NCBI GenBank assembly: GCA_023702235.1
Contig: JAMQCR010000001.1
Span: forward strand, 310,001 to 374,000
From: Neobacillus pocheonensis
GTDB lineage: Bacteria; Bacillota; Bacilli; Bacillales; Cytobacillaceae
DNA length: 64,000 bases
Direction of reading: 5' to 3'
The notes below the pieces were generated by a model. That model did no database searches, was not told the DNA's origin, and saw only the letters and a program-made list of their open reading frames with translations. A program made the position numbers and the translations under genes. Each line of letters begins with the position of its first letter. Positions within the stretch are counted from its first letter, which is position 1. Shown piece by piece: positions 39,975 to 48,435 of this stretch.

Positions 39975-40397
39975 ATGGGAAATGAAACACAACAATTAGT
40001 AGACATCAGACATACAGTAGTCGTTAATGCACCCATTACAAAAGCTTGGGACGCAGTTGCAACATCAGAAGGCCTTTCTGCCTGGTTCATGCCCAATGAT
40101 TTACAGCCAATTGAGGGACATGAATTTCATTTAAATGCAGGTCAGTTTGGCATGTCTCCTTGCAAAGTAACGAAAGTTGACTCACCCAACAGCCTTTCTT
40201 TTAACTGGGGAAAAGATTGGACCCTTACTTTTGAATTAACAGAGCATGAAGATAAAACGGAGATTACGGTGATCCATTCCGGTTGGGATGCGGACAAGGT
40301 TACAGAATTCGGTGCACCACATTCTGTGGTACGCCCAAATATGGATCAAGGATGGGCAGGCCTTGTCACAAAATTGCAGGGATATGTTGAGGAGTAA
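39975..40397 (+). CDS. SRPBCC (AHSA1-like) domain protein
   Basis: 140 residues with the START/AHSA1 fold: VVVNAPITKAWDAVATSEGLSAWFMPND opening and HSGWDADKV…WAGLVTKLQGYVEE ending, a hydrophobic ligand-binding pocket by family. The ligand is unknown. Translationally adjacent to the arsR gene (TAA followed by ATG), a common Bacillus pair. Confidence 0.88.
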   Translation: MGNETQQLVDIRHTVVVNAPITKAWDAVATSEGLSAWFMPNDLQPIEGHEFHLNAGQFGMSPCKVTKVDSPNSLSFNWGKDWTLTFELTEHEDKTEITVIHSGWDADKVTEFGAPHSVVRPNMDQGWAGLVTKLQGYVEE

Positions 40398-40751
40398 ATG
40401 TCTTTATCAGCAAAGCATGATGTATTTCAAGCAATCGCTGACCCTACTCGACGTAAGTTATTGAAACTTTTAAGCCAACAGGAACTACCTGTCACCGTAA
40501 TAAGTGGAAATTTTCCGATAAGCCGAACGGCAGTTTCCAAACACCTTCATGTGTTAGCAGATGCAGGACTGGTTAAAGAGAGGAAAGTGGGTCGAGAAAC
40601 ACGTTACAGGCTGGATCCAGAGCCACTGCTGGAGTTAAAAGACTGGCTTCAATATTTTGAACTATTCTGGGAAAATAAGATGGCCGCCCTTAAACTATTC
40701 ATTGAGTCCGATGCAAAGGATGGTACTAATATTGACCCCCCATCGAAATAG
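40398..40751 (+). CDS. ArsR/SmtB-family transcriptional regulator
   Basis: 117-residue winged-helix repressor: VFQAIADPTRRKLLKLLSQ then ISRTAVSKHLHVLADAGLVKERKVGRETRYRL. No Cys metal motif, so it is unlikely to sense metal. Starts directly at the previous stop. Likely binds the GAAACC-N4-GGTTTC sites at 39886 and 39918. Confidence 0.9.
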   Translation: MSLSAKHDVFQAIADPTRRKLLKLLSQQELPVTVISGNFPISRTAVSKHLHVLADAGLVKERKVGRETRYRLDPEPLLELKDWLQYFELFWENKMAALKLFIESDAKDGTNIDPPSK

Positions 40752-40781
40752 TTGAACAAAGGAAAACAAAATAATGTAAAG

Positions 40782-40819
40782 AAAGGAGAGGTAAGTAGTT
40801 ACCTCTCCTTTACCATTTT
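40782..40819. terminator. Terminator between arsR and permease
   Basis: AAGGAGAGGTAA and TTACCTCTCCTT, 12-bp stem with a 4-base loop, between convergent genes. Confidence 0.8.
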
Positions 40820-40836
40820 CCTAGGCTGGATTTACT

Positions 40837-42168
40837 TTATTTAATTTTAATAAACGACAGGATGCCAAGTATACATAATGTTATAAGACATACTGATGAA
40901 CCAATTAAATTATCAGGATTTACCATAAAACCAATAAAGATTAATGTAAGTGACACAATCGCTAAAATCGTTGTAAAGGGGAACCATTTTACCTGAAAGG
41001 CTGGTTGGTTCTTGTACTGTGGACGGAGCTTTAATTGTGCTGAACAAATGCTAAGCCAAATGATCATAACGGTGAAACCTGGAATGGACATTAAATAGCT
41101 AATTACTTGATTCGGAGTTAAATAGGCTAGAAAAACACCAAACAAAATACAAATACTCGTTATGAGAATTCCTTTTAGAGGAATCCCTCTTTTGGAGATT
41201 GCTTGAAGCCCTTTAGGTGCTACTCCGCTTTGAGCCATCGAATATAGGGTTCTTGAGGTAGCGTAGATACCTGAATTAGCTGCTGATAAAACCGCAGTTA
41301 AAAGAACAAAGTTCATAATATGAGCGGCACCTGGAAGTCCTGTTATGCTAAACACCTGTACAAAAGGACTGTTTTCTGAAGTCACTTTATTCCAAGGAAT
41401 AATTCCGCAAATAATAAGGATAGGAAAAATGTAAAAAATAATCACCCGCCATACGGCACCTTTAATAATTTGGGGCAAAACTTTTTCGGAATCTTTCGTT
41501 TCTGTCACTGCAACCCCAATTAGTTCAGCACCCCCATAGGAAAACATGACAACTAAAAATGCACTTAACGTCCCTCCAAGTCCATGCGGGAAAAATCCTC
41601 CATGGGAGGTATAGTTAGAAACTGGGTTTTGGATGGAACTAGGAATAATACCTAATAATATGAAAATACCTAAAATAATGAAAGCAATTAAGGCAAGAAT
41701 TTTTATTCCGGCGAACCAAAACTCAAGCTCCCCGTAATATTTTACTTGAAACAAATTAATACCTACAATGACAGCTCCGCAAAGAAAACTTAAAAGCCAT
41801 AAGGGCGCTGAAGGGAACCAGTATTGTAAAAAACTCCCTGATGCTAATAATTCGACAATAGTGACAATAATCCAGTTAATCCAATAAAGCCATCCGACGA
41901 TAAAGGATATGCGAAATCCAAATGCTTTATTGACAAGATGTTGAACGTTTAAGTTGGGAAAAGCTAAAGCCATCTCCCCTAATGCTGCCATTACGATAAA
42001 TAATAATAGCCCGCCGATTAAATAGGTAAACACGACACTTGGTCCCGCGATAGTTAATGTATCTGAACTTCCTTTAAAAATCCCGGTCCCGATCATTCCT
42101 GCTAAGGCAATAAACTGAACATGTCTCGGCAATAGGCCTTTTTTTAAGTCTTGCTGATTTTTTCCCAT
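40837..42168 (-). CDS. Amino acid permease (APC family, GABA/aromatic type)
   Basis: 443 residues with about 12 membrane segments. The first segment carries the family signature FIALAGMIGTGIFKGSSDTLTIAGPSV; later YGGAELIGVAVTETKD and LTAVLSAANSGIYATSRTLYSMAQ. Probably a proton-coupled amino-acid importer; the substrate cannot be set from sequence. Single gene. Confidence 0.88.
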   Translation of the reverse strand: MGKNQQDLKKGLLPRHVQFIALAGMIGTGIFKGSSDTLTIAGPSVVFTYLIGGLLLFIVMAALGEMALAFPNLNVQHLVNKAFGFRISFIVGWLYWINWIIVTIVELLASGSFLQYWFPSAPLWLLSFLCGAVIVGINLFQVKYYGELEFWFAGIKILALIAFIILGIFILLGIIPSSIQNPVSNYTSHGGFFPHGLGGTLSAFLVVMFSYGGAELIGVAVTETKDSEKVLPQIIKGAVWRVIIFYIFPILIICGIIPWNKVTSENSPFVQVFSITGLPGAAHIMNFVLLTAVLSAANSGIYATSRTLYSMAQSGVAPKGLQAISKRGIPLKGILITSICILFGVFLAYLTPNQVISYLMSIPGFTVMIIWLSICSAQLKLRPQYKNQPAFQVKWFPFTTILAIVSLTLIFIGFMVNPDNLIGSSVCLITLCILGILSFIKIK

Positions 42169-42340
42169 TTCTCTCCTACCCTTTTCCTATCAATATATGT
42201 AATCTATCTAACTTGCTTTTTTACTTAAACGCTTTTAAGCACTAAAGTATTATACTAATATATCATATTCTAGTAAGATGTCAAACCATGATTAAATTGC
42301 ATAACGAACATTCCTTTACTTTCAGCAAACGATTAAAATC

Positions 42341-42371
42341 AAAAAAGCACGCAATGGCTGCGTGCTTTTTA
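42341..42371. terminator. Terminator downstream of ytzE
   Basis: AAAAAGCACGCA and TGCGTGCTTTTT, 12-bp stem with flanking A and T runs. Confidence 0.85.
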
Positions 42372-42389
42372 ATGCTATTATTTCAACGT

Positions 42390-42611
42390 TTAAGATGTCA
42401 TTTTCACTTTCTTTTCTGTAGTCGTCCATTTTCCGCGGCTTGGGCTTACTACCAAGTCATTATAGGCTAAGACATTTAAATCTCGTTGTATGGTGCGAGG
42501 AGTGATACCAAATTCCTCTACAAGTTCCTGCGTTGTCACAGTGCCGTTATTGCGAATAAACATGTAGATACATTTGATGCGGTTTAACATCCGGTTAGTT
42601 GAAGGTTTCAA
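42390..42611 (-). CDS. ytzE: YtzE, small DeoR-type HTH protein
   Basis: 73-residue helix-turn-helix protein: NRIKCIYMFIRNNGTVTTQE, then FGITPRTIQRDLNVLAYNDLV and SPSRGKWTTTEKKVKMTS. It is just the DNA-binding part of a DeoR regulator, without a ligand domain, as in B. subtilis YtzE (about 72 residues). TTG start at 42611 is chosen because this gives the family length and GGGAGTGG lies upstream; the ATG-initiated longer reading adds 26 unrelated residues. Confidence 0.78.
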   Translation of the reverse strand: MKPSTNRMLNRIKCIYMFIRNNGTVTTQELVEEFGITPRTIQRDLNVLAYNDLVVSPSRGKWTTTEKKVKMTS

Positions 42612-43072
42612 AGAACCACTCCCTATCCATTTTATAAACCTATGGCTAAATCCCTCTACCGACAGCCTTTTTGAAGAATAAATCTCCAAGTATATGTAGT
42701 TTTCTTTTCCGCGCAGACAACTCCTTTACATGAATGGTTAAAGTGAGTACTAAGAAGTGTGCTTCTAATATTATTGTAACCACAATTTCTGAAAATTTCC
42801 ACCATTTTGCAAGAATTTACAAAATAATCATGAAAAATTTACAAAAATTGTTTGGCTACCCTACTTCCTTGCAGTTCACTTACTATAGGATATGGGGGAC
42901 TAAGCTAGAAATATGATAAATTATTTGAATTTTTAGTAAATATTTCGGCGAGAAAAACGACACAATAATTAATAATTGTCCAACCACGAGCTTTTAATAA
43001 AATTTAATTCGTTTTTTTTAGAAAATTGATAAGATATTTGCAATAATGGAATTGTCTTAAAAAAACTTAGAA
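42612..43072. other. AT-rich region between ytzE and pepV
   Basis: About 460 bases upstream of ytzE, very AT-rich, with no recognisable gene or RNA element. It must hold the ytzE promoter on the minus strand. Its right end borders the GC-rich repeat at 43073. Confidence 0.3.
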
Positions 43073-43197
43073 AGCTGTCTAGCTCCAGCGCCTAGCCCCT
43101 CGAGTCGCTTCGGTCCTGCCAATGAAGTCAAAGAGCGACTTCATCGTCAGGCCCGCAAGCAGCTGTCGGGGCTGGGCAAGGCGCTTCTGCTTTTCTT
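43073..43197. repeat. GC-rich palindromic dispersed repeat
   Basis: About 125 bases of GC-rich sequence in AT-rich surroundings, with nested inverted repeats: GCGCCTAGCCCC facing GGGGCTGGGCAAGGCGC as the outer arms, and GAAGTC/GACTTC inside. I recall this block (GCTCCAGCGCCTAGCCCC…) from many Bacillaceae intergenic regions. It ends just before the pepV ribosome site, so it may lie in the pepV leader. Confidence 0.7.
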
Positions 43198-43215
43198 ATT
43201 AGGAGGCGTTGAAAT

Positions 43216-44636
43216 TTGGCTGAGATTAATTGGCTGGGTGAGGTAGAAAAAAGAAAAGATGCGCTCATTAAGGATACACAAGAGTTATTACATATTAAAA
43301 GTCTTTTAGATGAAGAACATGCTACCTCCGATGCTCCGCTAGGAAAGGGCGTAAAAGAGGCATTAGACTTTATGCTTAACCTTGGTGAAAAAGATGGATT
43401 CACCCAAAAAAATGTCGGGAATTTAGCTGGACATCTTGAGTTTGGTGAAGGAAAGCATCTACTTGGAATCCTCTGCCATGTTGATGTGGTTCCAGAAGGT
43501 GATGGTTGGTCAAGCGACCCATATGCGGCTGAAATTCGTGATGGGAAGATTTTCGCCCGAGGAGCACTCGATGACAAGGGACCTACAATGGCGACCTATT
43601 ATGCAATGAAGATTGTAAAAGAGCTTGGATTACCATTAAGGAAACGCGTGCGAATGATTATTGGTACAGATGAAGAAAGCAACTGGCGTTGTGTTGAACA
43701 TTATTTTGAGCATGAAGAAATGCCAACCTTGGGATTTGCACCGGATGCTGATTTCCCGATTATTAATGCTGAAAAAGGAATTGCTGACTTGGATATGGTT
43801 CAGAAAAAATCGCTGCCGAGTGAGGCTGATACGAACGTTGAAGTCCTCAGCTTTGTATCGGGAAAAAGATACAATATGGTTCCTGATTATGCAAAAGCTA
43901 CATTAATCGTAAGAGATAATCAACTGGAGACCATTCAGGAGTTTATAGAGTTTGTGAAACATTTTGAGTTGGAAAATGGTTATCATGTTGAAAATGGGGA
44001 GTTGATTTTAGAAGTAAAGGGAGTCTCTGCACATGGAATGGAACCGAAAAATGGGAAAAATGCGGGATTGTATTTAGCAGAATTCCTGTCAAAGTTAAAC
44101 CTAGATGAAAATGCCTTGCATTATTTCCAATTCGTTTCCCGCTATTTCTTTGACGATTCAAGAGGTGTAAACCTTGGTGTTGCCTATTCAGATGATATTT
44201 CTGGGGAATTAACGATTAATGCAGGAAAACTTATCTTTACAAAAGAATCCGGTGGTAGAATTGGAATGAGTTTTAGATACCCTGTAACAAACAAAATGGA
44301 AGCTACAAAAGAAAAGTTAGATGCTCTTTTGCTAAAAGAAGAGTTTGTGATTGAAAACTTTTCTGATTCTAAACCGCACCATGTAGATGAAAAGGAATTT
44401 CTCATCCAAACATTGAAGAAGGTTTATGAGAAACAGACTGGAGCAAAAGCAGAATTACTTTCCATTGGGGGAGGGACCTATGCACGTTCTCTTAAATCTG
44501 GAGTTGCCTTTGGGCATTATTTCCAGGAAGACCGGATATTGCCCATCAAAAAGATGAATATATGTTTGTTGAAGACTTACTGAGAGCAACAGCCATTTAC
44601 GCCCAAGCCATTTATGAATTGGCGAAAGGTGAATAA
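43216..44636 (+). CDS. pepV: Dipeptidase PepV (frameshifted)
   Basis: M20-family Zn dipeptidase. TTG start at 43216, ten bases after GGAGG. CHVDVVPEGDGWSSDPY (metal His and Asp), GALDDKGP (bridging Asp), GTDEES (catalytic Glu) and the lid domain VKGVSAHGMEPKNGKNA are present. Near 44511 one G is missing from GGGG; adding it gives VAFGALFPGRPDIAHQKDEYMFVEDLLRA and the real stop at 44634-44636, about 473 residues. It forms a unit with dat, as in B. subtilis. Confidence 0.93.
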
Positions 44637-44660
44637 GTAAACAGAGGAGAATTGGGAGAA

Positions 44661-45533
44661 ATGAAATTTGCGATTTTTAATGGGGAAATCATTGAACGCT
44701 CAGAAGCAAAAGTGGATGTTGAGGATCGTGGCTACCAATTTGGTGATGGGGTATATGAAGTCATACGTGTCTATAATGGGAAAATGTTTACGCTTAAGGA
44801 GCATTTAGATAGATTTGTTAGAAGCTCTGACAGCATTGGTATAACGCTCCCATATACATCTGAACATTTAACGGAAATGCTTGGAGAGCTGATTATAAAA
44901 AACAAACTTCATGTAGGAATTATTTATATGCAAATTACTAGGGGAATAGCACCGCGGAATCATGCCTTTCCAACTGGAAATGTCGTTCCAAATTTAGTAG
45001 CATACACAAAAGAATTAACTCGACCTTTAGAAAGCTTGAAAACCGGCGTGAAAACAATCCTAACTGAAGATATTCGCTGGCTGCGGTGTGATATTAAAAG
45101 CTTAAATTTGCTTGGGAATATATTGGCAAAACAAAAAGCAAGTGAAGCGGGATGCTTTGAAGCTATTCAACATCGCGGTAATGAGGTAACAGAAGGAAGT
45201 TCATCCAATATTTATATCGTGAAAAATGGGGTATTAATCACTCATGAATCAAATCATTTCATTTTAAAAGGAATTTCAAAAGATGTCATATTACAGGCTT
45301 GTTCCCAAAATGGTATTCCACATGAAGAGCGCACTTTCAGTTTGGAAGAGCTTGAACAAGCGGATGAAGTATTCCTTTCCAGTACAACAACCGAGGTAAT
45401 GCCAATTGTCGAGATGGATGGAAATCAAGTAAGCGGTGGAGCAATTGGTCCAATCACAAAAAAACTTCAGGAATTGTTTAATCAAGAAATTGAAAAACAA
45501 TGTGGTAAACTTGCGGATAAGCTAATATTTTAA
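44661..45533 (+). CDS. dat: D-amino acid aminotransferase
   Basis: PLP class IV aminotransferase making D-glutamate/D-alanine for the cell wall. About 290 residues from ATG 44661 (GAGGAG 11 bases upstream); TTG 44652 is a possible alternative. PLP Lys146 in CDIKSLNLLGN, EDRGYQFGDGVYE near residue 21 and EGSSSNIYIVKNG are family marks. Intact; directly after pepV. Confidence 0.93.
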   Translation: MKFAIFNGEIIERSEAKVDVEDRGYQFGDGVYEVIRVYNGKMFTLKEHLDRFVRSSDSIGITLPYTSEHLTEMLGELIIKNKLHVGIIYMQITRGIAPRNHAFPTGNVVPNLVAYTKELTRPLESLKTGVKTILTEDIRWLRCDIKSLNLLGNILAKQKASEAGCFEAIQHRGNEVTEGSSSNIYIVKNGVLITHESNHFILKGISKDVILQACSQNGIPHEERTFSLEELEQADEVFLSSTTTEVMPIVEMDGNQVSGGAIGPITKKLQELFNQEIEKQCGKLADKLIF

Positions 45534-45538
45534 CTTTT

Positions 45539-45722
45539 GGCTGTGTTAAACTTGGCTGTTGATTTGCGCTCCAGGCGCTTCGCTTTCCGCGTGCGTGCCA
45601 GGGAGCCTCCTCGGCGCTTAAGCGCCTGCGGGGTCTCCCCTGCCCCGTACTCCCGCAGGAGTCTCGCGCCTTCCGCTCCAATCAACATTGTTATAAAATC
45701 AACAATGACCTTTAACACAGCC
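45539..45722. mobile_element. MITE-like element with terminal inverted repeats
   Basis: 184 bases bounded by perfect 12-base inverted repeats, GGCTGTGTTAAA on the left and TTTAACACAGCC on the right, with inner TTGATTT/AAATCAA. The GC-rich middle (CTCCAGGCGCTTCGC…GCGCTTAAGCGC…CCCGCAGGAGTC) is a block I know from many Bacillaceae. No protein is encoded. It begins six bases after the dat stop. A target-site duplication is not clear. Confidence 0.7.
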
Positions 45723-45723
45723 T

Positions 45724-45765
45724 AATTTTTAAAAGACGTGCTGGACTGCACGTCTTTTAAAAATT
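45724..45765. terminator. Strong bidirectional terminator dat / cysK-like
   Basis: An 18-bp perfect stem AATTTTTAAAAGACGTGC / GCACGTCTTTTAAAAATT with a 6-base loop; it separates the element and dat from the convergent cysteine synthase gene. Confidence 0.88.
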
Positions 45766-46696
45766 ATTCAAATTGAAACAAGTCGCTAGATAAATATCGT
45801 TCCCCTGTATCACAGGCGATGCAAACAACCACTTCATTAGGAGATAGCCGCTTGGCAACTTCTAAAGCGGCAAAGCAAGCACCACCCGTTGAGGGGCATA
45901 CGAGGATGCCTTCTTCCCTTGCCAACCGGCGAGTAATATCATAGGCATCTTCATCTTTTATTTGATGAATTTCATCGTATACATCTTGATTCAATATTTC
46001 AGGAATGAATCCAGGACTTGTCCCAACAAGCTTGTGTTTTCCAGGCTTCCCTCCTGATAAAACAGGTGACCCCTTTGGTTCCACTACATGGACAGTTAAA
46101 TTTTTATAATGATTTTTTAGCGTTTCACCAGTTCCTGTGATGGTGCCCCCTGTGCCAGCTGTTGCAACAAAAGCAGAAAGCGGCTTTCCAATTTCCTTCA
46201 TTGCTTCGATGATTTCAAGCGCTGTCGAATAACGGTGGGCATCAGGGTTAGCTTTGTTTTCAAATTGCATCGGGATATAGCTATCTGGGATCTTTTTTGC
46301 TAGTTCTTGGGCTTTTTTTATAGCTCCAGGCATTTTATCATCCCCAGGTGTAAGGACGACCTCTGCACCATATGCCTTCAATAGATTAATTCGCTCTTTT
46401 GTCATTGTATCAGGCATGACAATTACTGATTTATAGCCTCGTGCCGCAGCATTCATGGCAATGCCAATTCCGGTGTTTCCGCTCGTCGGCTCAATGATGG
46501 TTGAACCTTTCTTCAGAAAGCCGGCTTTTTCAGCTTCGACAATCATGTTAAAAGCTGCGCGATCCTTCACACTCTTGCTAGGATTATAAAACTCCAGCTT
46601 CAAGTAAACAGAGGCCCCGTCTCTAGGTGCTAATCGATTGAGTTTAACTAATGGTGTTTCCCCAATCAATTCGGCAATATTGTTTACAACCTTCAT
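45764..46696 (-). CDS. Cysteine synthase-like PLP enzyme (YtkP/CysK family)
   Basis: 310-residue O-acetylserine sulfhydrylase family protein. PLP Lys44 in NPSKSVKDR, the substrate loop PTSGNTGIGIA, and TGGTITGTGETLKN for phosphate binding. Start ATG 46696 behind AAAGGAAGG; upstream reading to 46804 has no ribosome site. B. subtilis has such a paralogue (YtkP) besides CysK; whether this one is the main cysteine synthase cannot be told. Confidence 0.88.
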   Translation of the reverse strand: MKVVNNIAELIGETPLVKLNRLAPRDGASVYLKLEFYNPSKSVKDRAAFNMIVEAEKAGFLKKGSTIIEPTSGNTGIGIAMNAAARGYKSVIVMPDTMTKERINLLKAYGAEVVLTPGDDKMPGAIKKAQELAKKIPDSYIPMQFENKANPDAHRYSTALEIIEAMKEIGKPLSAFVATAGTGGTITGTGETLKNHYKNLTVHVVEPKGSPVLSGGKPGKHKLVGTSPGFIPEILNQDVYDEIHQIKDEDAYDITRRLAREEGILVCPSTGGACFAALEVAKRLSPNEVVVCIACDTGERYLSSDLFQFE

Positions 46697-46849
46697 TGTT
46701 TGCCTTCCTTTCAAGTAATTATTTTTTTCTCTCTTTCTTATCATAAATAAAATCCCCGATGAAGTAAAAAATATCGGATAACTGTTAACGGCAATTAGAT
46801 ACAATTGGGCTAAAATAGCTTAAAATTGAGAAAAGGAATGAAGAAGCCA

Positions 46850-47440
46850 ATGGAGCATCAAACACATTTTTTCTTTGCAGTAAGAATTCCTGCGGAAACG
46901 AAATTAATCATGAAAGACCATTGCGAGAAATTAAAAGAAACCATCTCCTTTAGCCGATGGGTATACTATCAAGATTTGCATATTACTTTAGCATTTTTAG
47001 GCTTTGCGCCGTCCGAAAAACATAATGACGCTGAAAAAAAAGTAAAAGAGGTCTTAAATCATACAGAGTCACTAAAACTGCAAATAAATAAGCTGGGATT
47101 TTTCGGCAGAGCGGATTCACCCCGCATTTTTTGGGCGGATACAATGGAAAGTGATCAGCTACAGATCGTGAGAAAAAAGGTGTTTTCAGCATGTGAGAGT
47201 GCAGGATTTCAACTTGAAACAAGGCCATTTCGACCACATATAACACTTGCTAGAAAGTGGATAGGTGAAAAGCCCTTTGAAACACAGCTGCTTGATCGGT
47301 GGCTGGAACTTCAGCCAGAACCACTTGCATTTGAAGCAACTGATGTAGTGTTATATCAAACACATCTTACGAAAACACCAAAATACGAAGCGAAAACAGT
47401 TTTTCCATTCATTCATAACAAGAATGAAAATTCAAGTTAA
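46850..47440 (+). CDS. thpR: RNA 2',3'-cyclic phosphodiesterase (2H family, YtlP)
   Basis: 2H phosphoesterase, about 196 residues, with both catalytic HxT motifs: HITL at residues 44-47 and HITL at 130-133. It hydrolyses 2',3'-cyclic phosphate or acts as 2'-5' RNA ligase in vitro. Start chosen at ATG 46850; AAAGGAA lies 11 bases upstream, and ATG 46838 would overlap that site. Confidence 0.88.
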   Translation: MEHQTHFFFAVRIPAETKLIMKDHCEKLKETISFSRWVYYQDLHITLAFLGFAPSEKHNDAEKKVKEVLNHTESLKLQINKLGFFGRADSPRIFWADTMESDQLQIVRKKVFSACESAGFQLETRPFRPHITLARKWIGEKPFETQLLDRWLELQPEPLAFEATDVVLYQTHLTKTPKYEAKTVFPFIHNKNENSS

Positions 47441-47451
47441 AGGTTGGTTGT

Positions 47452-48435
47452 ATGGAACAACTCTATTTTATTATCAATCCAAAAGCGCGAAACGGAGCCT
47501 GTTTAAAAATATGGGAAAGGCTCGAGTCTAAACTAAAGAATAAAAATATTTCATATATGGCACTTTTTACGGAATATCCCGGTCACGCAAAAAGGTTAGC
47601 CGACCAAATTGCGATAAAAAGCACTGAGATAAAAATACTAATTGCTGTTGGCGGCGACGGAACGATGCATGAAGTCATGAATGGAATGGTATTATATAAG
47701 AATATCATTCTTGGATTTATACCAGGTGGTTCTGGCAACGACTTTTCTCGAGGATTTCAAATTCCTGTTGATCCGGAAGAAGCATTGAACGTAATCATCC
47801 GGCTTATGAAAAAAGAGGCATCGTTAATTGATATTGGGGAAATTACGATGCATGATCAAATAAACCATTACTTTATAAATAATATGGGCGCGGGTTTTGA
47901 TGCTATAATATCCTATGAAGTGAATCATTCTCGAATGAAAGCCTTGTTTAATAAACTTTCATTAGGGAGGTTGATTTATGTCTATTTTCTTTTGAAAAAA
48001 CTATTTACTTATAAATGCTCAACAATTGATTTATCAATTGACGGGAAAAAGCATATATTTGAACATACATGGTTTGTTACCGTTTCCAATCAACCCTATT
48101 ATGACGGAGGCATGAAAATTGCACCGGGTTCTTTAGCCGACGATGGGCTTTTCGATATAACCGTGGTTCATCGCTTATCAAGGTTGAAGCTCTTATTCGT
48201 CTTTATTAGTGTTTTTGGGGGTAAACATATCCATTTCAAAGAAGTTAAAACCTTTAAGGGAAGCCTTGTTTCCATTCATACTAACTCTCCGTTATATGTA
48301 CATGCAGATGGAGAGTTTATCGGATATACACCATTAACTATTAATCTTCATTCCAAAGCGGTAAAAGTGCTAACGAGAAAACGAAGTAAGGAAGAGGTTA
48401 ATCTGAAAGAGGGGGGCTCGAATGATTTCAACTGA
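47452..48435 (+). CDS. ytlR: YtlR, diacylglycerol kinase-family lipid kinase
   Basis: 327-residue DAGK-catalytic-domain protein: FIINPKARNG at the N-terminus, AVGGDGTMHEVMNG (GGDGT 67-71) and GGSGNDFSRGF, then the second domain with MKIAPGSLADDGLFDITVV. Predicted to phosphorylate a lipid; the substrate is unknown. Its end overlaps the start of the pullulanase gene by 14 bases. Intact. Confidence 0.88.
   Translation: MEQLYFIINPKARNGACLKIWERLESKLKNKNISYMALFTEYPGHAKRLADQIAIKSTEIKILIAVGGDGTMHEVMNGMVLYKNIILGFIPGGSGNDFSRGFQIPVDPEEALNVIIRLMKKEASLIDIGEITMHDQINHYFINNMGAGFDAIISYEVNHSRMKALFNKLSLGRLIYVYFLLKKLFTYKCSTIDLSIDGKKHIFEHTWFVTVSNQPYYDGGMKIAPGSLADDGLFDITVVHRLSRLKLLFVFISVFGGKHIHFKEVKTFKGSLVSIHTNSPLYVHADGEFIGYTPLTINLHSKAVKVLTRKRSKEEVNLKEGGSNDFN

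Noticed and set aside
42230..42260. Catabolite-response (cre) site upstream of the amino acid permease
   Set aside because: AACGCTTTTAAGC resembles a cre only partly; key positions of the consensus do not match.
45478..45725. Open reading frames on both strands across the GC-rich MITE-like element
   Set aside because: They lie inside the palindromic core, mirror each other, lack ribosome sites and resemble no protein; they are by-products of base composition.
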